From Verrucomicrobiia bacterium (lineage in GTDB: Bacteria; Verrucomicrobiota; Verrucomicrobiia; Limisphaerales; JADLHS01), in the NCBI GenBank assembly GCA_011525685.1, contig WYBW01000052.1, forward strand, positions 1-64,000: a stretch of 64,000 bases of DNA. The letters run 5' to 3'. A model generated the notes under the pieces. It was not told the DNA's origin. It did no database searches and saw only the letters and a program-made list of their open reading frames with translations. Each line of letters opens with the position of its first letter. Positions within the stretch are counted from its first letter, which is position 1. The position numbers and the translations under genes are program-made. This document shows positions 7,804-15,754 of this stretch, piece after piece.

Positions 7804-10527
7804 ATGACAAATGCAGCTCCCGTTTCCATCGGTTTAGTCCTCTTGCTGGCCACTGCGACCGTCGCTTGGTCTCAGACCGTTCCTACCGACACGGCCGTGC
7901 AGGAGGCGGTGCGCCGCCAGGCCAACGTCATCGTCTTGCGCCAGAAACTGGCCGAGGCCCAGGCCGCCCAGTCGCGCCAGGACCTCCCCGGCGCCGCCAA
8001 GCTTTACGAAAACGCCTACAGTTTGGTGGAGGAGATTGGTCCCGGCCAGGGTATCGAGTGGGAGACGGCCCAGACCGTTCAAGGCGTGACCGCCATCCGC
8101 ATGGAGCTTGCCCGCCGGGCGCAGCGGGCCGGCGATTGGAAGGAAGCCAAGACCCAGGTGGACCGTGTACTCAAAGTGAACCCGAGCAACCCCGAAGCCA
8201 TGGAACTAAAAGGCGGCATCGAAAAGACGTTGATCGAGAAGGCGGGACAGATTCCCAGCGAGCCGGCGATGGAGCAGGCGGCGCTGGCGGGCAAGGACCG
8301 CATTGAGGCGGCGACCAAGGTCCAGGATGGCCGGATCCTGCTGGAGGCCGGCCGGCTGGACGAAGCCGAGGCAAAGCTCAAGGATGCAATCAAACAGGAC
8401 CCCTCGAACCAGTCCGCGTTTTATTACCTGAGCCTCATCAAGGAGCGCCGTTACGCCATTGCCGAAGGCCGTCGCGAGCAGGATTCCAAGAATGCCTTTG
8501 TCGAGGTGCAGAACGCGTGGAGCCGCCCGGTGTCTCGCGATTCATTGCCCGTTCCCAACCCTTATGCCAACACCAACCTGATTTACACGAGCAAGGGGCG
8601 GCAGGGCATCGTCAGCAAGCTGGACCGCATCCGGATGGACAATGTGCAATACAGCGGCCTGGGTCTGGCCGAGGTGATCAAGACCCTGAACGATGAATCG
8701 AAGCGGCGCGATCCGGACCGCAAAGGCATCAATTTCATCCTCAACCCCAACGCCGAACCTTCCACGACGCCTTTCCTCCCAACCCTGACCGACCCGACGA
8801 CGGGCTTTCCGCTGCCCTCGGCACCGGCTGAGTCGGTGGACATCGGCAGCATTGCCATCAAGATTGATCCGCCTCTCGCGGATGTGCGACTGGCGGATGT
8901 GCTCAATGCCATCGTTACGGTCGCCGAAACCCCGATCAAGTATTCGATCGAGGACTACGCCGTGGTGTTCTCCCTGAAGGGCGCGGAAACCACGCCGCTG
9001 TTCACGCGCACATACAAGGTGAACCCGAACACCTTCTATCAGGGTTTGGAGAGCGTGGGGGCGTTCGCATTTGACATTCAAACGAGCGGTGGCACGGGCG
9101 GCGGTGGTGGCGGCGGCGGTGGTGGCGGCGGCGCGCTGGGCGGGGGCAGCCAATTGATGACCGTGCCGCGCGTCAATGTGGCGGGAGGCGCGATTCAAGG
9201 CGGAGGCGGAGGCGGTGGTGGTGGCGGGGCCTTGGGCGGCGCTGGCGGTGGCGGGAGCGGATTGCGTTTCATCACCACCACCAATTCCATGCAGGAGGTC
9301 AGCATCGCAGTGCAGAACTTTTTCACCACCCTCGGTGTGGATTTGAATCCGCTGCTGGGCAAGAGCGTGTTCTGGAATGATCGCGGTGGCGTGCTGCTGG
9401 TGCGGGCCACCATGCAGGACCTCGACACCATCGAGGCTGCCATTCAGATTCTGAATGTCACCCCCAACCAGATCAACATTAAGGCGAAGTTTGTGGAGAT
9501 CACCCAGGACGACACCCGGGCCTTGGGATTTGACTGGTATCTCGGCAACTTCCTGATGGGCAATGGAGGAGTGATAGGGATGCAGGGCGGCTCGGCACCG
9601 TCCTTCAGCGGAGCACCCAGCAAGGCGAATCCAAGTGGCACTTTTCCTGGGACGCCCGCCAATCCGATCACGGGCGCGGCGGCCACGACGGTGGCTCCGA
9701 GCGCTTCGGACCAATTGCTCTCCGGCAGCCTGCGCAATCTTCAGGGATTCGGCGGCGGAACGATCCCAGCCTTGGCCAGTTTCACCGGTATTCTGACCGA
9801 TCCCCAGTTTCGCGTCGTCATCCGGGCCATGGAACAACGCCAGGGCGTGGATGTGCTGTCCGCGCCGGAGGTGACGACCACCAGCGGTCGTCAGGCTCAG
9901 ATGATGGCGGTGGACATGCGGACGATCGTGACCGGTACCGACCAGGGCACCGGCCAGCAAGGGGGCGCGGTGGCCACCACGGGCACGGGCACGGTCAACC
10001 AGGCGCCGCAACCGATCTTCCAGACCCCGAACACGCAGTTGCTGCCCTTTGGTCCGATCCTTGATGTGGTGCCTTACATCTCGGCGGATGGGTACACGGT
10101 GCAGATGACCATCATCCCTTCAATCACCGAATTCATCGGCTACGATGATCCCGGTCAGTTTGTGCCCACCGCCATCACGGCGCAGGGCACGCCCATCACT
10201 TCGGTGCTGCCATTGCCGCGCTTCCGCATGCGGCAGGTGACGACCAGCGCCATTGTCTGGGACGGACAGACGGTGGTGCTGGGCGGGTTGCTCTCAGAAG
10301 ATGTCGCGCGCTACAAGGACAAGGTGCCGGTGTTGGGTGATCTGCCCTATGTGGGACGCTTGTTCCGGAGCGAGTCCAACTTCACGCGCAAGAAGAACCT
10401 GGTGATCTTTGTGACACCGCGGATCATTGACCCGGCCGGCAACCCGGCCCACACGGAAGACGAGCTGCCGTTTGCGCAATCGAGCATCCCGGCGCAGGTG
10501 CCTTTCGAGCCGGGGGCCGGGCAGTGA
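7804..10527 (+). CDS. Outer-membrane secretin with N-terminal TPR region (Amuc_1098 type, PilQ/GspD-like)
   Basis: A 907-residue protein. The signal peptide is residues 1-23 (VLLLATATVAWSQ). A TPR-like helical region follows at about 35-235 (LPGAAKLYENAYSLVEEI, DWKEAKTQVDRVLKVNPSNPEAMEL). Next comes an STN/N0-like domain at about 255-410 (VQYSGLGLAEVIKTLND...ADVRLADVLNAIVTVAETPIKYSIEDYAVVFS). Two glycine-rich linkers (about 431-447 and 465-484) precede an N1-type domain. The secretin barrel-forming region is at about 665-885, with 'VDVLSAPEVTTTSGRQAQ' and the terminal signature VLGGLLSEDVARYKDKVPVLGDLP followed by LFRS...KKNLVIFVTPRIID. It should form the gated outer-membrane channel of the pilus, or of a related secretion system. 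TPR fused to secretin is the Amuc_1098 arrangement. It is the last gene of the operon. Confidence 0.88.
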   Translation: MTNAAPVSIGLVLLLATATVAWSQTVPTDTAVQEAVRRQANVIVLRQKLAEAQAAQSRQDLPGAAKLYENAYSLVEEIGPGQGIEWETAQTVQGVTAIRMELARRAQRAGDWKEAKTQVDRVLKVNPSNPEAMELKGGIEKTLIEKAGQIPSEPAMEQAALAGKDRIEAATKVQDGRILLEAGRLDEAEAKLKDAIKQDPSNQSAFYYLSLIKERRYAIAEGRREQDSKNAFVEVQNAWSRPVSRDSLPVPNPYANTNLIYTSKGRQGIVSKLDRIRMDNVQYSGLGLAEVIKTLNDESKRRDPDRKGINFILNPNAEPSTTPFLPTLTDPTTGFPLPSAPAESVDIGSIAIKIDPPLADVRLADVLNAIVTVAETPIKYSIEDYAVVFSLKGAETTPLFTRTYKVNPNTFYQGLESVGAFAFDIQTSGGTGGGGGGGGGGGGALGGGSQLMTVPRVNVAGGAIQGGGGGGGGGGALGGAGGGGSGLRFITTTNSMQEVSIAVQNFFTTLGVDLNPLLGKSVFWNDRGGVLLVRATMQDLDTIEAAIQILNVTPNQINIKAKFVEITQDDTRALGFDWYLGNFLMGNGGVIGMQGGSAPSFSGAPSKANPSGTFPGTPANPITGAAATTVAPSASDQLLSGSLRNLQGFGGGTIPALASFTGILTDPQFRVVIRAMEQRQGVDVLSAPEVTTTSGRQAQMMAVDMRTIVTGTDQGTGQQGGAVATTGTGTVNQAPQPIFQTPNTQLLPFGPILDVVPYISADGYTVQMTIIPSITEFIGYDDPGQFVPTAITAQGTPITSVLPLPRFRMRQVTTSAIVWDGQTVVLGGLLSEDVARYKDKVPVLGDLPYVGRLFRSESNFTRKKNLVIFVTPRIIDPAGNPAHTEDELPFAQSSIPAQVPFEPGAGQ

Positions 10528-10621
10528 GAGAATCCGTTGTTCCACTTTTACTGGTTGCCCCTTTCCCCTGTCAGGTCTGGCGGAGACGCAATCAGGAAGG
10601 GGCGCCGAGGGGCGGTGGCTG

Positions 10622-11506
10622 ATGCAGGGTCGCTTGTTGATTGTGGACGGGCATGCGTATGCGTATCGGGCATTTTTTGCGATTCGCCAATTGCGGTCGC
10701 CGTCGGGAGCGCCAGTGAACGCGGTGTTTGGCTTTGTGAAAATGCTGGGGCGGCTGCTGGCCTGGCTCACTCCGACCCATCGCGTGGTCGTATGGGATGG
10801 CGGTTTGAGCGAAGAGCGGCTGGCGTCCTTGCCTGATTACAAGGCGCAGCGCCCGGAGTTGCCGGTGGAGCTGGGGGAGCAGATTGGAGAATTGGAAGGG
10901 TATTTGCCGGCTGCCGGAGTTGCCAGTGTGTGTCTGCCCGGAGTGGAGGCGGATGACGTGATCGCCGGTCTGGCGCAACGGGGTGCGGCGGCCGGGCTGG
11001 AAGTGGTGGTGGCCAGTTCGGACAAGGATTTCATGCAGTTGGTGCAACCGGGGATCGGGCTGGTGAATCCGGGAGACAAGACGGCCCGGATCTGGGGAGC
11101 GACCGAAGTGCGGGAGCGCACGGGCGTGGAGCCGTCGCAGGTGGTGGATTGGTTGGCGCTGGTCGGTGACAGCGTGGACAACATTCCGGGTGTGCCGGGC
11201 GTGGGGCCGAAAACGGCGGCGGAGTTGTTGCGGCGATTTGGATCAGTGGACGGACTGTATGGGCGGTTGAGCGAAGTGGATTCGGACCGGTTGCGAGGGG
11301 CTTTGGCGGCGGCGGAAGGCGCGGTGCGGCGGAATTGCGAACTGGTGCGATTGCGCGGCGCGGTGGCGAGCGGGGTGGAACTTGAGGGGTTGCGCGCGCG
11401 ACCGTCGGAGACGGGGCGGTTGGTGGAGTTGTTTCGGCGGTGGGGCTTTCGGTCGTTGCTGGCTGAGGTGGAGGCTTCGGCGGCGGCCCAGGCGGTTTTG
11501 CTTTAG
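10622..11506 (+). CDS. Stand-alone 5'-3' exonuclease (PolA N-terminal/FEN-like)
   Basis: A 294-residue homologue of the 5' nuclease domain of DNA polymerase I. The ATG at 10622 begins MQGRLLIVDGHAYAYRAFFAI, the expected N-terminal metal-ligand strand. Longer in-frame starts only add secretin-overlapping shadow sequence. Acidic motifs are present: GVEADDVIAGLA and VASSDKDFMQLV. The helix-3-turn-helix DNA-binding motif is at about 185-210 (ALVGDSVDNIPGVPGVGPKTAAELL). It should remove RNA primers or cut 5' flaps. The polymerase part is absent, and the gene is not obviously linked to its neighbours. It starts 94 bases after the secretin stop. Confidence 0.88.
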   Translation: MQGRLLIVDGHAYAYRAFFAIRQLRSPSGAPVNAVFGFVKMLGRLLAWLTPTHRVVVWDGGLSEERLASLPDYKAQRPELPVELGEQIGELEGYLPAAGVASVCLPGVEADDVIAGLAQRGAAAGLEVVVASSDKDFMQLVQPGIGLVNPGDKTARIWGATEVRERTGVEPSQVVDWLALVGDSVDNIPGVPGVGPKTAAELLRRFGSVDGLYGRLSEVDSDRLRGALAAAEGAVRRNCELVRLRGAVASGVELEGLRARPSETGRLVELFRRWGFRSLLAEVEASAAAQAVLL

Positions 11507-11524
11507 GACGATTTGGATTTGATC

Positions 11525-13480
11525 ATGAGAATATCAATTCAGAGGGCGGTTGGCGGTTCGGGCGGGTTGTTGGACCGGCCCGGTATGGCCAGACCCACAC
11601 GCGGAACGGCAACGCGTATCGCCTGGCTGCGCCGGATGATTTGTTTGGGCATGCTGACGCTGGTTATGCCGTCGGTGGTGCGGGGCGAGCCGGGTTTTGT
11701 CACGCAAGGGATCGAGTATGGCATCGCCGGGGCGGCCCTGGGAGATCAGGTTTATCCGGCGGTTAGCCTGAAACCAAGCGGCGGATTCGTCGTGTGGCAG
11801 GATAACCGCACCGACGGAGACGGGCAGGGAATCAGCGCGCTGCGCTTGGACACCAGTTTTTCGAGTCCGTTTGGTTCTTTTCGGGTGAATGAAATCGGGG
11901 CTTTCGATCAGAGCCATCCGGCAGTTTCGCTGTTGAATGATGGCGGGGCGGTGTTTGTGTGGCAGGGCGGGCGGCGGGGTTATCAAGGAATTTACGCCCG
12001 GTTCCTCACTTCCTCGAATACTTGGGCCGGGGGCGACGTGCTGGTCAACACCTTTACGAATCACTCGAAGCTCAGTCCGGCTGTCGCCACGTTGAGCGAT
12101 GGGAACGTGGTGGTGGTCTGGGGCAGCTTCAATCAAGTGGCGGCGGACAGCATGCAGGACGTGTTCGCGCAACGCTTCAGCCCGGCCGGCCAGAAACTGG
12201 GCGGTGAGTTCCGGGTGAACCCGGTGACCGCTTTCAACCAGCGTTCCCCCGTGATTGCGGCCTTGACGGATGGGCGGTTCGTGGTTGCGTGGGTGTCCGA
12301 ACACCAACGCTTCGAGAACAGCGTGGACATCTTCGCCCAGATGTTTTCCGCCGCCGGCGTGCCTTCCGGCAACCCGGTGATGATCAACACGGGCACCAAC
12401 GTTTGCGCCAACCCGAGCGTGGCACCATCGGCGGACGGCGGATTTGTCGTGGCGTGGACGCAAAAGAATCAAGTGGAGCGGTCCGACAGTTGGGATGTTT
12501 TCGCCCGGCCATTTTCCGGCGGTGGTTTTGGCGGCGTCGCCCGTCGCGTGAACACGCACACCTACGGCGACCAGTACGCGCCGCGCATCAGCGCTAACGG
12601 TTCGGACTACATGGTGGTCTGGACGAGCCTGGGGCAGGATGGTTCGCGCGAAGGGGTGTACGGCCAGTTCTTGCGGAGTGATGGATTACTGGCCGGTGGC
12701 GAGTTCCGCGTGAATCTGACTACGGCCAGCCAGCAGATGCACCCGGCACTGGCGGCGGACGGCACGGGCCGGTTCCTCGCGGTCTGGACGGGATTTGTCG
12801 GCGGGGCGGGAAGCTTCGACCTCGCCGCCCAGCGGTTTGCGAGCATTGCCGATCCCATCCCCGCGCCGGAGCCGCCGTACGTGACCATCCTGAGTTCGAA
12901 TCGCCTGAGTGTGACGTGGCCGCTGATGGAGGGTTTCAATATTGCCAACTACGAAGTTTACATGAACGGGGCGATGCCTCCCGCGGCCACGGCGGTGACC
13001 ACGGAGAATTTGTGGACCGCGACGGGACTGTCGCCCAACAGCACCCACTCATTCCGGCTGGCGTTTGTGCTGGCGGACGGCCGGCGCTCGCCGCTCTCGG
13101 GCGAAACCACCGCCACCACTTACGGACCGTTCACCTACTTTGGCATCCCCGTGGAGTGGATGTCGCAACACTGGGGCGACAACTGGCCTCCGGCATTGGA
13201 CGACAGCGATGGAGACGGCGCCTCGAATCGCGATGAGTTTCTGGCCGGCACGGATCCGACCGACCCGAACAGTGTGCTGCGCGTCCGGTTGGAATCCACG
13301 CCGCAGGGATGGTTCATGAGCTGGCCGACGCGGCCGGGACTTATCTATCAGGCGCAGGCATCGGAGGATTTGCAGAACTGGTCGAACTTGGGCGGGCTGC
13401 GGTTCGCGGCCGGTTCGGTGGATTCCGTGTTCCTGAGCGGGGGCAACACCGGTTATTTCCGGATCGTCCGAGTGCGTTAA
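11525..13480 (+). CDS. Secreted repeat protein with Fn3-like domain and Ca-binding-type motif
   Basis: About 651 residues from the ATG at 11525. A TTG at 11513 with AGGA four bases upstream, or the ATG at 11585, are alternatives. All give the same hydrophobic export segment (MICLGMLTLVMPSVVRG). Residues about 60-440 hold seven or more ~50-residue repeats with the core GGFVVxWQ...DVFAQRFSxxGxxxGGEFRVN. These are probably beta-propeller or solenoid blades like those in many bacterial surface proteins. An Fn3-like domain follows (about 450-530), then DSDGDGASNRDEFLAGTDPTDPNS (a TSP3/dockerin-like Ca-binding loop at about 560-585), then the C-terminal module ending GYFRIVRVR. The role is unknown but extracellular. 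It is the first of five co-directional secreted proteins. Confidence 0.8.
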   Translation: MRISIQRAVGGSGGLLDRPGMARPTRGTATRIAWLRRMICLGMLTLVMPSVVRGEPGFVTQGIEYGIAGAALGDQVYPAVSLKPSGGFVVWQDNRTDGDGQGISALRLDTSFSSPFGSFRVNEIGAFDQSHPAVSLLNDGGAVFVWQGGRRGYQGIYARFLTSSNTWAGGDVLVNTFTNHSKLSPAVATLSDGNVVVVWGSFNQVAADSMQDVFAQRFSPAGQKLGGEFRVNPVTAFNQRSPVIAALTDGRFVVAWVSEHQRFENSVDIFAQMFSAAGVPSGNPVMINTGTNVCANPSVAPSADGGFVVAWTQKNQVERSDSWDVFARPFSGGGFGGVARRVNTHTYGDQYAPRISANGSDYMVVWTSLGQDGSREGVYGQFLRSDGLLAGGEFRVNLTTASQQMHPALAADGTGRFLAVWTGFVGGAGSFDLAAQRFASIADPIPAPEPPYVTILSSNRLSVTWPLMEGFNIANYEVYMNGAMPPAATAVTTENLWTATGLSPNSTHSFRLAFVLADGRRSPLSGETTATTYGPFTYFGIPVEWMSQHWGDNWPPALDDSDGDGASNRDEFLAGTDPTDPNSVLRVRLESTPQGWFMSWPTRPGLIYQAQASEDLQNWSNLGGLRFAAGSVDSVFLSGGNTGYFRIVRVR

Positions 13481-13490
13481 TCGAGTTTCT

Positions 13491-15716
13491 ATGTTGCGAA
13501 TATTAAAGCGATTTTGCTGGGTGTGGCTCGTGTTCGGGAGCGCGCAATGGGCCTCGGCGTTTTCGTTGGGCGGGCCCATCAACGAGGCCTATCAGGTTCC
13601 GGCCATTGCCTACAACCTGCCCGGCGACATCATGGCGCCGAAGAACTTGGGCGAGGAGTACCGGCGAAACACCCCGGTGATGTATTACACCTTCGACGCG
13701 AACTTTCTCGAGTTTTTCGGCTCCAACGGCGTCTTCGCGGTCGAGCAGGCGTTTGCCATCATGAACTCCCTGAGCAACGTGTCGGCTTACACCCAGGGAT
13801 TGTACGAGTTCCCCTACGAGGCGCAGGAATTCAACTGGCTGGCGCAGGCGCTGTTGTTGTGGGATTTGAAGTCCAAGACCCTGACGTTGCTGGTCGAGCA
13901 GATGGGCCTGGCCGAGCCGGATCGTTACACCTGGACACTGCACGACCGCTACCTGCCGCCGGGCGGCGCCTGTCCGCAGGACATGCTCTATCTGGTCATC
14001 AAACGCAATTTCGATCCGGTCTGGAGCACGACGGATCAACTGCAACCGAGCAGTTACGTCAATGGCACCCTTTACAGCTACGACATTTTTGAAATCTGCA
14101 CGGGACCCGATCCCCTGGCAGAGGCGGTGGAGTTTCCGGTGGACCCCAACGCCGGCATTTTCACGGCGGTGTCGGCCTTTGGGCAGGAGTTTGGCGGTTT
14201 CTACACCGGCCTGACGCGGGATGACGTGGGGGGATTGCGGTATCTGCTGCGCACAAACAACATGAACATCGAGAGCGCCGGCGCGGACACGTTCACGTTT
14301 GTCACCAACAACGCCGCCACCGAACTGGTGGTCAGCTCGAATTTCACGTTTCTGTCCAGTGCGGCCCTGACCAATGACGCCATCGCGCTGACGGCGCTGA
14401 TTCCCGAACTGGTCATTTCCAGCAGCACGAACTACTTCACCAACATCGTCACGACGAACGTGCTGGCCTACTTCACCAACTTCCCGTGGTCGCCCGCCGG
14501 CAGCCCGCTCACGCTGGTGTTTGCCACCAACTACACCACCAACGTCGCCACCCATTACAACCACACGTTTGCCAACGTCATCACGAACACCTATTACACG
14601 ACCGGCACGGTGACGATTCTGGAAACCAACATCGGGCCGTGCGGACCGTGGTCGCCGCCCGACCTGGTCTGCACCAACGTCACGTTGCGCAACGTGCGGG
14701 TGCCGCAAATCTCAGGCGCTTATTTCCTGGTGCCGACGAACAATGACACCTGCGGTTTCTCCATCCTCTACACCCAGTTGGTGAGCGTGGTCGCCACCAC
14801 CAACCTGGTGGTGCAATCCACCAACCTCCCCACGGTGACCAATGCGCTGGGGCAGGAGTTCTCGCAGAGCATCGTCGAGTATTTCACCAATTACAGCGTG
14901 GTCGCGCGGCGGGTGTTTTGCCCCACCAATAGCGTCGCATTGCGCCAGGGCGTCGAGAAGATCAACTTCGTGCGGCGGGATTTCGATTCGTTGTTGAACC
15001 GGTTTTTCGAGCCGGTGACCAACAACTACACGCTGGTGGCCGTGACGAACAACGCCCTGCTGCCACAACGCATCCAAAGGGTGGTGACCGGGCCTGATTT
15101 TCTGCTCACGGCCCAGGATGTGACTGCCGGACCTTCCGCTCCGCCCGCCGTGGGTGATATTGCGCGCGGAATCAGTTTCACCACAAACGGGCTGGCCGCC
15201 TATCCCGGCCTGGCCGGACCAGGAACCATCGAAACCCCGACGACCTTCATCTACAACAAAGTGGGTCCGGTGTACCTGAACCCCTCGACGTTCTTCCTGA
15301 ACCCTGTGGTGCCGTTTGGCGAAGATCAGCACGGGCAGGTCCTGGTCTGGGGCACCTTTGACGGTTCAACCAACGCGCCCATTGTTTATCCGAACGGCAC
15401 GGACATCACGAACCTCGAGAACCAGGTGTTCATCCAGATCATGCCGACCGGTCCGGACCTGCCCGACGGGGCGCTGGGGGTCAACTACACCAACGTGTTC
15501 AGCGGGTTCAGTGTCGCGGGCGGACAGCCTCCCTACACCTGGTCGCTGGCGCCGGGTTCGCCCGGCCTGCCGCCGCTGTTGACCTTGCTGCCCAATGGCC
15601 GGATCACGGGCGTGCCCACCATGGCCGGGACATTTGATTTTGCGGTGAGAATGACGGATGCTGGCTCACGGTACGTGGATCGCGCGTACACCATTACGAT
15701 CAACGTCAGCCCGTGA
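13491..15716 (+). CDS. Secreted Thr/Asn-rich protein, possible degenerate matrixin-like domain, C-terminal putative Ig domain
   Basis: A 741-residue protein with a signal peptide at 1-23 (VWLVFGSAQWASA). Residues about 30-260 have the flow of an M10 matrixin catalytic domain (YYTFDANFLEFF, 'VFAVEQAFAIMNSLSNV', then 'TGLTRDDVGGLRYLLRTNN'). I see no HExxHxxGxxH zinc site, so it may be an inactive relative or unrelated. Residues about 265-560 are very rich in Thr-Asn pairs (TNYFTNIVTTNVLAYFTNF and similar). The C-terminal ~90 residues match putative Ig (He_PIG/cadherin-like) domains: FSGFSVAGGQPPYTWSLAPG, then LPNGRITGVPTMAGTFDFAVRMTDAG. It lacks the terminal (F/Y)R module of its neighbours. It starts 10 bases after the previous gene, and its stop overlaps a GTG of the next. 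Confidence 0.75.
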   Translation: MLRILKRFCWVWLVFGSAQWASAFSLGGPINEAYQVPAIAYNLPGDIMAPKNLGEEYRRNTPVMYYTFDANFLEFFGSNGVFAVEQAFAIMNSLSNVSAYTQGLYEFPYEAQEFNWLAQALLLWDLKSKTLTLLVEQMGLAEPDRYTWTLHDRYLPPGGACPQDMLYLVIKRNFDPVWSTTDQLQPSSYVNGTLYSYDIFEICTGPDPLAEAVEFPVDPNAGIFTAVSAFGQEFGGFYTGLTRDDVGGLRYLLRTNNMNIESAGADTFTFVTNNAATELVVSSNFTFLSSAALTNDAIALTALIPELVISSSTNYFTNIVTTNVLAYFTNFPWSPAGSPLTLVFATNYTTNVATHYNHTFANVITNTYYTTGTVTILETNIGPCGPWSPPDLVCTNVTLRNVRVPQISGAYFLVPTNNDTCGFSILYTQLVSVVATTNLVVQSTNLPTVTNALGQEFSQSIVEYFTNYSVVARRVFCPTNSVALRQGVEKINFVRRDFDSLLNRFFEPVTNNYTLVAVTNNALLPQRIQRVVTGPDFLLTAQDVTAGPSAPPAVGDIARGISFTTNGLAAYPGLAGPGTIETPTTFIYNKVGPVYLNPSTFFLNPVVPFGEDQHGQVLVWGTFDGSTNAPIVYPNGTDITNLENQVFIQIMPTGPDLPDGALGVNYTNVFSGFSVAGGQPPYTWSLAPGSPGLPPLLTLLPNGRITGVPTMAGTFDFAVRMTDAGSRYVDRAYTITINVSP

Positions 15717-15754
15717 CCGGCCCGGATGCAGGTGCGAATCTTTTGCGAAACGAT

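Noticed and set aside
8542-10011. A 489-codon minus-strand frame opposite the secretin
   Set aside because: Arg/His-rich shadow of the secretin coding sequence. The secretin signatures on the plus strand are unambiguous.
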